Assembly: GCF_035222375.1 (NCBI RefSeq)
Contig: NW_026946365.1
Location: 248,001-312,000, forward strand
From: Podospora pseudocomata
Taxonomy: Eukaryota; Ascomycota; Sordariomycetes; Sordariales; Podosporaceae
Reading direction: 5' to 3'
Length of the DNA: 64,000 nucleotides
The notes beneath the pieces were generated by a model. That model was not told where the DNA came from, searched no databases, and worked only from the letters and a program-made list of their open reading frames with translations. The translations under genes and the position numbers were made by a program. Shown here piece by piece: positions 11,391-21,421 of this stretch (its first letter is position 1; each line of letters opens with the position of its first letter).

Positions 11391-13254
11391 CTACCCCCTC
11401 GGCTTCTTCTCATTCGCCTTGGGGCACTGCCTGCTCCTGTGTCCCGTCTCGCCACAGATGAAGCACTCGCCGGCCTCGTAGCGCTTACGGACCTCCTCCC
11501 TGGACAACTTGTGCTCTGGCTTGGGGCCTTGGTTGGACTGCCCACCGGACGACTTGCTCTTACCGCTGTTGAAATTGTTGCGCTGACCGCCCCGACTACC
11601 GCGGGCGTTGCCTGAGTCTTCTTTCTTCTTCTCCATCGCGTCGACGGTTTCTTCGATCATGGCAATCTCGGCAGCCAGTCGCGTGAAGTCTTCGAAGGTG
11701 ACCGCGGGGTTGACGTACTGAGCAGCCAAGGCTTTCTGGAATGAGCCCGGCAGACGGCGGCGGAACTCTTGCTTCCATTCTGACTTGGAGCGACCGATTT
11801 CTCCAGCCAGACGCACGAAGTCATTCTTGAAGGCGGCGAACTTGGAAGCCTTGTCGAGCTTGAGGTTGTTGAAGTCGGTGAGAGCCTTCTCCTTGCAGTT
11901 GTGGTCATTGTACTCGTGCCACAGGTGCTGCATCAACTTATCGGGATGGACGATCTGATCAGGGGTGACCGTCGCGCAGGTAGGGAGCCAGGGCGTCAGC
12001 GGCCTTGCCGCCAATACGGCCCTCGATGTAGGCCAGCAGAGCGCGATCGCTGGCGAAGTGATCACGATTGACCACCACCTTGTTACACATGGCGCGACGC
12101 CAGACCTCGAACGAGGGGAGTCCTTACCGTTGGTGAAGATAGGAGGGTCAGGCAGCTTCGTGCTCTTCCTACCCTTCTCGGCGGCGTCATCCTCGTTGAT
12201 GCTGAAGCTGTCAAAACGCGTCTCTCTGGAGGTGAGAGAGGCGGGGCGATCTTCAGTCCTGGGAGGGGGAGAAGACCGCAAGAACTGACTGGACTCTGAA
12301 CGCGGCTTGCGAGCCTGAGCAAGCTGTTTCTGCAGCTCTTCAATTTTCTGGTTCAACTTATAATTCTGGCCGGCTAAATACACAGAGGCCTCCCGGGCTT
12401 CCTGATTCTCGGCCACGACTTCCGTCAATTCCTTGCGAGCACTCTCAAGGCGCTCCTCCGTCAACTCCATGTTGTCCTCCACGTCTCTACACTGCATCTC
12501 TTTCTCCGAGAGAGCCTCCTTCAGGTCCTCGACCTCCCTCTCCTTGGACTCGAGGGCATCGTCACGGGCGGCCAAAGCGTCCCGCATGGTAGTGACCCGC
12601 TCGTCGGTGGACGTCGCTTTCTGTTGGTGGAGAGCGGGGACCCAATCGTGGACAATCTGGAGGTTGCGGTCGAGGGAAGTGAGGTGATGATGGAGGTCGC
12701 GCACTTGTCCCAACAACGCGGTGCAGATCAGCGCTCGAACCTTGAATTCCTGCCACATCTCGTGGGGTGGTTGATGCAAAGATCCATCCATTCGTGCTCG
12801 TAGAGGACGCCCTTGAACTCGATCGGGTGTCTGCCGTCGGTCTCGCAAAGGGGTGCAAAGGGCACTGTCGGGCCGGCGGGGGTGGCGTACCAATCGGCAA
12901 GCGAGCGGACCCGCTCAACTTGGTCTTGGTCGAGTTCTTCGGGGGATGTGTGGTAGCGGAGGTCGTCCAATCTCTGGGACACCTTGTCGCAGAACACCTC
13001 GTAGGACACTTCGGTCGGGGGGATCCCGATCTCGTTGCCGGCGGCGTCGACCACGGTCGCGCCCAGGGTGGCCGACTCCTCGTGGGTCGGGCCGCTGAGG
13101 AAGACTTCCGACACGCGAGCGGTCTTCTTGCTGACCGCCGTCTTGGTCTTCTTGGTCTTGGGGAGATGCCAGTGCAAGGCATCCAGGAGAACCGGACTGA
13201 CTTCCGGGATTTCTCGCGGTCCTCATCGGAGGGACCCTTCGTGGGGTGAGCCAT
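11391..13254 (-). mobile_element. Gypsy gag-like region (fossil)
   Basis: Minus-strand coding potential runs from just inside the 5' LTR. A long coiled-coil-like stretch (repeated EREVEDLKEAL, EERLESARKEL) lies in the middle. The distal end has a CCHC zinc knuckle (CFICGETGHRSRQCPK), preceded by a glycine/asparagine-rich segment. It is broken in this copy. Confidence 0.85.
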
Positions 13255-13481
13255 GGCTAGAATCGTCGATTCGTCCGGGCGATGCGCTCAATCGGTATGC
13301 TGCAGGTCGACCGGGATTGGGACCGCGCAAGTGGGTTGCCGCAGGTTTGTCGTAAACCGCGCAGGTCTAGCCGTTCTTGGCTGTCGCAGCGACCAGGGTG
13401 GCGCGCGCTTGTCTGTCGATCAATTCGTCGAAATTGTCGTATCCTTGGGATATTTCAACCTTCCCAGGCTATAGTGGTTTT

Positions 13482-13492
13482 GATCTTTCGAT
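13482..13492 (-). other. Gypsy primer binding site complementary to the element's own LTR
   Basis: In element sense the bases right after the 5' LTR are ATCGAAAGATC. The LTR itself contains the exact complement ATCTTTCGAT (minus strand, 13559 down to 13550). The Tf1/sushi group of chromoviruses is known to self-prime by folding its own mRNA 5' end onto the primer site. The 10-11-base match here, with no tRNA-like TGG start, fits that mechanism. The mechanism itself is inference. Confidence 0.6.
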
Positions 13493-13737
13493 TGTCACGA
13501 AGCTGAGGCTGAAATAGGTCAAGGCCAATATTATTCCGTAGCTAAAGTAATCGAAAGATGAGGAAAAGGAAAAGTAAGTGTGTGTGGCCCTGCTTGCTCT
13601 GCAAGATATCCTTACCCTGCCTTGCCTGCCCCACGTGGCCTGTGCTTCCCTTTGCTCCCATTGGCCGCAGCCCTCATCCTCAGCCCTGACCCTGTATTCC
13701 TGTCCTAACCCTAACCCTGTAGCCGTATGCCGTTACA
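13493..13737 (-). repeat. Gypsy right LTR (5' LTR of the element)
   Basis: 245 bases with TG...CA ends, identical by eye to the two joined halves of the left LTR. The flanking duplication ATCTA is at 13738-13742. It holds a CCTAACCCTAACCCTG telomere-like run at 13704-13719. Confidence 0.94.
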
Positions 13738-13831
13738 ATCTACACTAGCTAGTTCTTCCGTATACATAGACCTAAGGACCGTGGATCGTAAGCCCCGCTA
13801 CGGTCCTCGGTCCCGATTTTATTGGTCTGTC

Positions 13832-14337
13832 TGTTACAACCTGCACCGGGAGTGGATACAGACTGCAAGGCAGTACGCCAGAGGTGAATATGACAGGATA
13901 ATCGAAGGTTGTGGCAAGCGTCTCAGACATGGGTTCACTGTCAACAACAGGTTGTTCTAACAAAGAGCTACTGAAAGTAGATTGTAGACAAATGAACTTG
14001 ATTGCTTGCATGAGGAATCAGATTCCTCGACATGGGGAGCGCCGGGCACTCCCCCCTATTTATGTGAAGCTATCTACATATGTTTCTGAAGTATCTTTGT
14101 ACCTTGCTCAGTGTGCTCAGTGGTCTTGGCGGCTGAGCAGACTGAGCAACCTTTCATGATCGATGTGCTCAGTGTGCTCAGTGGTCTTGGCCACTGATCA
14201 GACTGAGCACCTCCTGATTTGTCGTATGGGGGCTTATGGGTCTTTCCATCCCTGGCCCAATGATTGGCTGAGGTGTCCAGCACCTCGGGTACCACCCAGT
14301 GGTTCCTGTACGGGAGTATTACGCTTGGGGCGTAACA
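13832..14337 (-). repeat. Probable solo LTR abutting the ppo pseudogene
   Basis: On the minus strand the stretch begins TGTTACGCCCC and ends GGTTGTAACA, giving TGTTAC/GTAACA inverted ends. It contains a TATA-like CATAAATAGGGG (near plus-strand 14060). These are usual LTR features. No 5-base target duplication is visible (CTGTC left, TACAT right), so the limits or the solo-LTR call may be wrong. It overlaps the last codons of the pseudogene upstream. Confidence 0.4.
14105..14212. repeat. Two tandem copies of a palindromic TGCTCAGT...ACTGAGCA unit
   Basis: The segment TGCTCAGTGTGCTCAGTGG...GACTGAGCA occurs at about 14105 and again at about 14165, a period of about 60 bases. Each copy is an imperfect hairpin with TGCTCAGT and ACTGAGCA arms. 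It lies inside the probable solo LTR. Confidence 0.75.
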
Positions 14338-17300
14338 TACATGTCTGTGGCCGGCTTCAAGATTCGGTCACTGTCATATACTCCTTTGACCCTTGACCTT
14401 TCTTTCACCAGCGACTTCTCTTTTTCCAATCTCTCTTCGGGGTGGGCATGTGACAGCTCCTGAAGCAGTGTCTCAATCTCGACGGTTTTCTGCTCCACAG
14501 CAGCCTTGATACTTTTTACGCGCTGTGGGGCCATAAAATTAGAGAATCCTTCGTACGAGGAGTCGAGCTTGATCCTCTTGAGCTTGCCTTGCGTGTCATG
14601 TCCAAGGCGTAGGTTTTTGAGTTGTGCCAATACTTTGATCATGGTAACCAAGCCTAGAACTGCCACATGTTTGGGCTGGTAGGTGGCAAATTGATGCGAA
14701 AAGTTGGATTGGTAGGTGGGGAGCTCGGCGTCCCAGCAAGATGCTGTCTTTTTGCTCGAGGCTGTATGAACGTCATTTGTTTTGACTTTGTTTGCGTGGT
14801 GTTAGAATACAACATGTCAGTCAAAAACTTCCAGGTAGCTGTTATCATTTCAGTTTTGTCGATAACTCACAATGTCACAAATAATAGTGTCATCCGGCTG
14901 AAGGCTGAGAACAGTCCCCTCGCGATCCCCTAACTTGACTTGGATATTCCCAGTGGCGACGCGAACGGCTGGTAGCTTTACGCTGGATCGCTGGGCGTTG
15001 AGAACCAGAGTCCTGAGTGCCTCGTCATCGTTATCACTGCCATTGGATACTGCAAGCTCCTGGATCTTGAGCCAGTCGCAAATGGTTTGGCCGGCAGGCT
15101 CTACTTCCCTCCGCTCAAGCTCTGCTCTCAGATCGTATAGATCATCGAGGAACATGCTGAGAACAGAAGTAAATGCCAACAGGGAGGTGTAAGCGCTATC
15201 AAGACCCACGAGCAGAAATATGCCAGCGGCTTTGCCCAGCTCAGGCTCATTTGTCAGTATGTGTGTTGCAACAGTAAGCCCCAGTGTTGTCATTGGGTTG
15301 GTGTGATCCCTGTGACTTCCAAAGAGCCATCGTCTGAAAGAAGAAATCTTCCTTATGATCATGCTCTTGTTCGCTTCCACTATGATGCCTTCTTCCAACA
15401 CCAGCCTGTACAGAAATCTCATGGACCTTTTGAAAGCTAAACGCCGCTTCAGCAATCTTGTCTCGTCTGCATTGTATGAGAGGTATACTTGGCAGTTTGT
15501 AATGTGTTGGTAGAGATCGTTCTCGGAATATTTTACCAAGGGGTTGGCTTCGCTTCTGACCATGTGGCCCAACCCCAGGAAATCGGCGACGTATCTGGTT
15601 ACGGCTGGAATTGCATAATCTCGCGTAACATCCAAAGAATATATTTTCCTGCCCTCTAAGGGGTCCATAGCAGCAGACTCACGCCTGATGATCCCCCTCA
15701 TGAGGTTTGTGGAGTACTCAGTGAGAGCTGCAGAATCGTCTGGGTTCTGTTCAAAATGCTCCTCGGTCGAGGCCTTTAGAGACGGCTGGCGTGGGCATAA
15801 CACCGCCACCATCTCAGGTGGAAGATCCAGAGTGTCCAACCGCACAAGATGACCGATGACATTGGACTGATCTTGGAAGAGCGATCTGATTCGCAGTGCA
15901 TCCTTCAGATATACTGGTTTGGAGGGCTTTCGGGGCTCCGATGGTTTGGTGTCGAAGGTGTACTTGATCTGCTTAGGAATGCCAAGCCAGTTCCTCTCAC
16001 CTGCCTCGGCTGTCTGGAGGTTCATGCGGAACTGTCTACCATATCCTTGTTCTTGTGCGAGTTGGGCATTCTTCCCCGAGGTGTAAAATGGATGGAAAAT
16101 CCGGATCGAATCAGCTGGAAACCAGTCGGGAAAAGCGCGCTGGAGAAGCTGTATGGAAAACAGAGCTTTTGAGAACGCCGTTGTCCGGCGTAACTTCTAT
16201 CATTCCCTACGAAGTAAGAGAGTCTGTGTTCAAGTCCACCGTGTAGAACCGATCGGATCTGACCAGCGTGATTGCGTCGGAGAAGATGGCAGCCCACAAC
16301 GCTGAGTCAACGTCTCTCGGTCCCGGATCCCCATTCATCGCGCTGTCAGACTTGCAAAAGACACCAGGATAAAGCTCGACTTTGTCAGGGTGCTCATACA
16401 AGTCGCACAGCGCCTTCTGAACAGCAGGGCTCTTGCAAATGCTCTCAAAGGTGTCGTGACGCTTGAGCCCGAAGAATTCACGGAAATCATTCAAAGTGCC
16501 CACACCCCATTTGCGCGCCTGATGAATACCCATTATCTCGACGGCCCTGAGGCATCGTGGCACATTGTTGGGTCCAAAGTTGGCTGAAATATTACCGGGA
16601 TCGTTAGCATAGCTGTCTGGTTTGCAACATGGACAGCAAACTTACCAATTGGGTCATCCATCGAGTCCAGCAGCTCGTCAACCATCTCTTGATCATCAAA
16701 TAACCCGGTCAAGCTGTTGCGCTTGAAGACCTTCTTTCCTGCTGGGTTGCGTTCATTGTCCTCCCTCAAGCCAAACTCCCTCTCCCAAACTGGAAGCTCA
16801 GGCTCTTGAGCCTTCCCGCGAGCCTCCTTCGACTTCTGCATCAAGTTGACAAACTCAGGAAGAGTCATATTCTTCGGGGTCCCACTTGTTGTCTTTGATG
16901 AAGAACATATCGCGCATGGAGTCTTCAGCATATCGTCCATCCCTGGCAGAAATGGCACAATGGAAGCGATAAAGCAAGTTGAATTCAACTGTTACTTGAT
17001 TTCCCAGCCCGCGTGTCGTCGTTTTTGCAGCAGTCTCGTGGACGCGCAGATCGTGTCATAGGCGTGGAAACCCATCAGAGCCCGAAGGTAGTCATGGATC
17101 GACACCTGGATGTACAGGCCATATGTGATCAACCGCGCGGTGTTGAAAAGGTCGTCGTCGAGCTTCTTCCATGCAGCGTCATACGCGTCATAAAACTCTT
17201 CAATTATCTTCTGGCAGGGAGCGTGCTCATAGATGTATGTCTCCAAAGCCTTGACGGCTTTTGCAAACCTCGGAGTTGCATCCGTCCTTTTGCCGTTGGC

Positions 17301-18453
17301 CACAAACTCGTCGTAGGCCTTTGCATACTCGGCGAGGACACTCTGATAGTGGCTATCATCGTCACGTCCCTTGACAAACGCACGGGCAGCTGCTTGGTGT
17401 TCGGTGCCCTCGAACTTCGCAGGTACTGAAAAGCGCCCGTTTTCATTGATGAGGCGCAGTTGGGTGGCAGCGTAATGGTGATAGCGATTGTACATGACAA
17501 GCATGATGCACACTCCAGGAGGCTCGTGCAGCAGGCGATCCTCAGCGAATGTGTCAGGCTTGAGTAGACCAAGCCTGTACTTGTCGTCTCGCACCTGACG
17601 CTGCATCTCCTGGTTGAAGCCATAGAGGGGGGAAAGATCGAGGTAGGAAGATGTGTCCGAGATGTTCTTGTCGCCATCATTGGTTCGAAAAATGTCGTGT
17701 ATGATAATGGTGGCGTGATAGATCAGCATGCTGGAAAGTCCAGAAGAGCTGTTCCGTGCTTCCTTGCCTCTGGCCATAAGTCGGTCAAAAATGTCACCGG
17801 GATCGGGAAGGGCACCGAGTGGGTGAGTCTTGGACGGCACGGTCTTGGCGTAAGGGGCTCCTGCCTGTCCGAGATGCGGGTTCAGGGCGCTGTTGAACTT
17901 GCCATCGGCAGCATGGTACTTAAAAGCATCGCCTAGGTAGGTCAAGGGGGGATGGAGTATGCGGTCGTACTTGGTCTTGACTTGGCTCTCAATAAACTTG
18001 GCCCTGGCCTCACTGTCGTTGGACATGAAGCCTATCAACTGGGCTCCTGCTTTGATATCCAAGGTCCCATGCTTTAGAAACATGGCCACGACATTCTTGA
18101 TTCCGGGAATGTTCTTCAAGGTGAGAACTCTATGTATATCGCCAAAGGTACCGAGCTTTTGAGCCCGCCTTGTTCTATATAGGGCTTAACGCTTACTTCA
18201 TGATACTCCATGCTACAGGCATGTTCGACAGAATACTCACACCGATAAGTGTATCCCCGTGAAACCCAGTTGTCAATTCCGTTGTGCTCAGGCTTGCCAG
18301 CTACTTGTCCAGATGCTCCAGCTCTTGTTGAATTTGGCTGGTTTTCTTTGCCGCACCTTGGTTGACACGACTGTTTCTCTGGCCGTCGGCTTTGCCATTT
18401 CCATCAGTATGACCGTTAGTAGAGAACAGAGGTCTTTCCGAGTGGGACGACAT
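14319..18453 (-). pseudogene. Decayed Ppo-type fatty-acid dioxygenase / P450 fusion
   Basis: Ppo (psi-factor producing oxygenase, linoleate diol synthase) proteins oxidise linoleate with a heme dioxygenase domain and rearrange the product with a P450-like domain, giving oxylipins that steer sporulation. Recognised parts run from MSSHSERPLFSTNG (18453) through DTSSYLDLSPLYG, YNRYHHYAATQL, HDYLRALMG and the proximal-heme motif EFNLLYRFH (near 16970) to FYTVDL. A P450-like part follows (about 16025-14850). Lesions: in-frame TAG at 18303-18301; apparent frameshifts near 17050 and 16868; TAG at 16209-16207 where the family has Trp (LTNWG); and a scrambled stretch at 16040-16200. Introns are plausible near 18120-18240, 16570-16640 (GTAAGT) and after 14870 (GTGAGT). 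No GxHxCLG heme-cysteine motif is visible near 14680, so the P450 half was probably already inactive, as in PpoC. Confidence 0.82.
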
Positions 18454-19689
18454 GGCCGAAAAGTGACAGTAGCCCCGGTTATACCTGGGGGACGACCAAA
18501 TGTTTGTGAGATGGGCAAGCAAACAGCGAAGCAATCGCTAGCTAATAATCTGTGAATCACCGAAGAAGACAAACGACGCCTTGGAAGAAATAAAACCATA
18601 AGAGAGGTAGGTAGGTAAGGAAGCGTGCATATTTAGCAGCGAGTCCAGGTTTTCTTTTTGACTGGAGCAGTCATGTTGTCTACAGCTACCGGCCCTTCCA
18701 GACCCAAGAGCAATACTTTCCCATTTCAAGATCCAAGACGTTTTCAGCTTCGCGCCCCATGGATACGGATGTGGGCTGCAACCATTAACTTCATGTCCCA
18801 ACATCATATGTCTGATTTCCAGGTTAGGAAGTGCAATCCGAGCTGAGGGTTGCCTATCGATTTGCTCGAGTGCCTAGCCAATACTTTCGCCGAGCAAGCT
18901 GAATCATGAATGTCGCGGGGGCAGTAACTGAGAGCGCTCAACTCGAATCCAGATTAGCCCAGTCAGTTTCAGCTGAGCCTAGAACCGGGTGGGTGCGGTG
19001 ACTAGACAAAATATGGCTTGCTTTGACTAGCTGTTCTGCAACTTGCATCAAGCCATGCTACACATGAAGCACTTGTTGGGTTCGGAAGACACATGGCGAT
19101 AAGGGATGGGCATCAGGGCTGACCGGAACGTAACCCGGCGCTCCCACCATTGAACAAATTGTATGCATGTGCTAGGGGAATATTACTATAGAAGGCTGGG
19201 CCTTTCTGATTGTGCATGAGTTTCTCGCTGTTGGTTTCAGACTCGGTCGATTTTGGCAAATGATTTGATATTGTTCCCACGAGTACTTCCCAAGGTGGAC
19301 ATTGCTCCTGGCGCTTGATTTTGTCATTCTCTCCTGCGCCCTGCCAAGACATGAGGATCAGGGAGGTACCTGGGTATTGTAGTTGTCTAGGTGCCTACGT
19401 ATCTATGTATGTCAGATGGGTGGCTTCATTTCTTCCGGCTGACCACAGGCAGCCACCCTGCTGTCCACCAGAGCTACTTTCCACCACCGTATCTACCTTA
19501 ATTACTGTAACAATAGCCCCTATCCAGAGCTCTAGACAGGTTATCAACCTTTGCATGTTCAAGTGACAGCCCCAGGCCTGCCTTTTCATCCTTCACTCCA
19601 CACACCCTGGTATTCCCAGCCAAGCTCACCTTATCTTCCTCAGACCTTTGCTGTCGATTCTGTTACACACAGTCCCCTCGCCTACCATC
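18454..19689. other. Shared intergenic region between divergent ppo pseudogene and peroxidase gene
   Basis: About 1.2 kb with no supported gene. It would hold the promoters of both neighbours. I recognise no specific binding site. Confidence 0.5.
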
Positions 19690-20454
19690 ATGTCCATGTC
19701 AACAGCTGCCGAGTTAAACGATGTTGCAGTGGGACAATGCGCACGACCAAAGCCAACCGACATTGGCAGCCCTTGCCCACTGTTAAATGCCCTTGCAAAC
19801 CACGGGTATCTTCCCCGCGATGGCAGGAGCTTTCACCAAGCAGAGCTTTCGGCAGCCCTGAAGAAGGTCGGCCTGTCCCCGACACTTCGCCTAGTACTCA
19901 GCAACCCCGTGTTTCTCGAGCATCAGACAGCAGCGGGAAGTCAGCAGCAGAGACCGGCCTCTTCATGGAGCAAGCTGTGGTATCTCATGCGGAATCCGTG
20001 GGCAGTCTTCTTCTCCTTTTTCGGCATGCGCAGGCCCGGACAGCAGGACGACAGCGGCGAACCGGTGCTCGATTTGGATCAGATTGGGCTCCCTGGGGTT
20101 GCAGAGCACGACATATCCCTTACACGTCGCGATGTTGCCCAAGGCGATCATCTGAAGGCAGAGCCGGATTCGGTCGAGGGGCTATTGGCATCCTCCCCAG
20201 ATGGCGGGAAAACAATGACAGCGGAGGACTTTGCCTCTCTGCGTAAGCGTCGGATGGATGCGCAGAAGCAAGACAACCCAGGGCTCTTGTACGGACCGTT
20301 GCAGCATCGCATTAGCTGTGCTGAGATTGCGCTTGTGCTCTGTGTTTTTGGAGACGACACCAAAGTCCCATGAGAATATGTGCGTGCTTTGTTTGCCGAG
20401 GAGAGATTGCCAACCAAGGAAGGATGGAAGCCACACGCTGGTGGCGCTCGCTAG
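19690..20454 (+). CDS. Chloroperoxidase-like heme-thiolate peroxidase, truncated by an in-frame TGA
   Basis: Heme-thiolate peroxidases (chloroperoxidase/unspecific peroxygenase family) use H2O2 to halogenate or oxygenate substrates. The proximal heme cysteine sits in GSPCPLLNALANHGYLPRDG (about residue 30) and the acid-base motif in EHDISL (about residue 141). The reading frame meets TGA at 20371-20373. It then continues in the same frame with EYVRALFAEERLPTKEGWKP to TAG at 20452-20454, a good match to the family's usual C-terminus (EW..x5-7..ERLP..GW). The TGA therefore looks like one changed codon (CGA to TGA) that removes the last 27 positions. Start: ATG 19690 is preferred; an in-frame ATG at 19648 would add 14 residues. 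No clear signal peptide. No intron. Confidence 0.82.
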
Positions 20455-20570
20455 GTTTGATGGAGCTGTCGAGGACCTCGAACAGGGTTGCGCAGCTGAT
20501 CGGCGTGAAAGGTGAATAACCATGTTTTTGACTGACAGTCAGAAGCATAGATAGATCAGGCCTCAAGTTA

Positions 20571-20578
20571 TTTAGATA
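20571..20578 (+). promoter_or_regulatory. TATA-like element of the 5S rRNA gene
   Basis: TTTAGATA starts 28 bases before the 5S start. Neurospora 5S genes are known to need a TATA-like box near -29. The position fits; the function is inferred. Confidence 0.45.
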
Positions 20579-20598
20579 CTTTCTCCAGGAACTACAAT

Positions 20599-20718
20599 AC
20601 ATACGACCATATCCAGCTGAAAACTCGGGATCCCGTCCGCTCTCCCCTGGATAAGCAGCTGAGAGCTGAACTAGTACTCAGGTGGGTGACCACTGGGGAA
20701 TCCTCGGTGTTGTATGTT
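20599..20718 (+). rRNA. 5S ribosomal RNA (dispersed copy)
   Basis: It opens ACATACGACCATA, carries the conserved AAAACTCGGGATCCCGTCCG (loop B/C) and ends GTTGTATGT, which pairs with the 5' end. Length is about 120 bases. The middle (CAGCTGAGAGCTGAACTAG) differs from the Neurospora alpha sequence as I recall it. This may be a diverged isotype, but the terminal helix is kept. Like other Pezizomycotina 5S genes it stands alone among protein genes rather than in the rDNA repeat. Confidence 0.93.
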
Positions 20719-20723
20719 TTTTT
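20717..20723 (+). terminator. RNA polymerase III T-run terminator
   Basis: Seven consecutive T residues at the 3' end of the 5S gene form a standard polymerase III stop. Confidence 0.8.
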
Positions 20724-21421
20724 GACACAAACAAAAGATTGTTGATCTTGGCATTCTTTTTGCTTTCTGTGGTGCTGTTTATTCTTTCTCGGCACTGTGT
20801 TACATGCAGTCTAGCTGACGAGAGCGCGCGCCGTCCCACCGAGCCGGCAACTCTATTTTGACCTACCTCCATGTCTCCGTCAGATTGTCAGAAGAGACCA
20901 CCATCACGGGAACCTGCGCAGATGACACGGTAACACACATCATCACAGGGTGGCGGCACAAATCCGGATGACAGAGCCAGGCGGCCCTGGTTGCATGTGA
21001 GCCAATCAGCTGGCACAATCATGATTTCCCCTTCTGCTGCCCGATTACGTCGTATGGGCTGCAACTTGGCCACGGCTGGTGACATCGTGTGTCGCTGGCG
21101 CAGGCAGCTGCCGCACACGACAAGGCACATTGCCAGGGAACAGCCAGGAGACAGCCAGCAACGACTGCCAAGCGGCCAGGCCAAGTAAAGCTCAAGCAAT
21201 GCCGCCCTGTCCTGCTTGGCACCATGCATCATCGACAGGTAGGCACTTACTTGGACACTCACTTCGGTTGGGTGGGATATATAGGTAGGTATCTTTCCCT
21301 TCTTTTCCCGTGTGTGTGTGTGTGTCGCCCCTTCCAACTTTGTCTGCCTGCTCTCTCCTCGCCCTCATCTTGTTTTGAATAGCACCAGCATCCCTCCCAT
21401 ATCATCCATCGTTCTGTCCTC
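20724..21421. other. Intergenic region upstream of the App1-type gene
   Basis: About 700 bases with no supported gene. A short (GT)n run lies near 21311-21324, and pyrimidine-rich leader sequence precedes the start codon. Confidence 0.5.

Larger units (their letters stand above)
1166..13737 (-). mobile_element. Ty3/gypsy retroelement (chromovirus), split by a copia insertion
   Basis: Two LTRs of 245 bases, TGTCACGAAG...GCCGTTACA in plus-strand reading, bound the element. The left one is interrupted by the copia element. The 5-base duplication ATCTA lies at 1161-1165 and 13738-13742. Inside, on the minus strand, are a gag-like region with a zinc knuckle, then aspartic protease, reverse transcriptase, RNase H, integrase and a C-terminal chromodomain: the chromovirus order. 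The two LTRs look identical by eye, so insertion was recent. Reading frames are interrupted at a handful of places, so this copy is a fossil, possibly moved in trans. Some of the gag-pol discontinuity may be of the kind the family uses normally. Confidence 0.93.

Noticed and set aside
16868-18303. The idea that the ppo lesions are sequencing errors.
   Set aside because: More than a dozen neighbouring genes join in frame without any correction, and two of the lesions are substitutions giving TAG, not indels.
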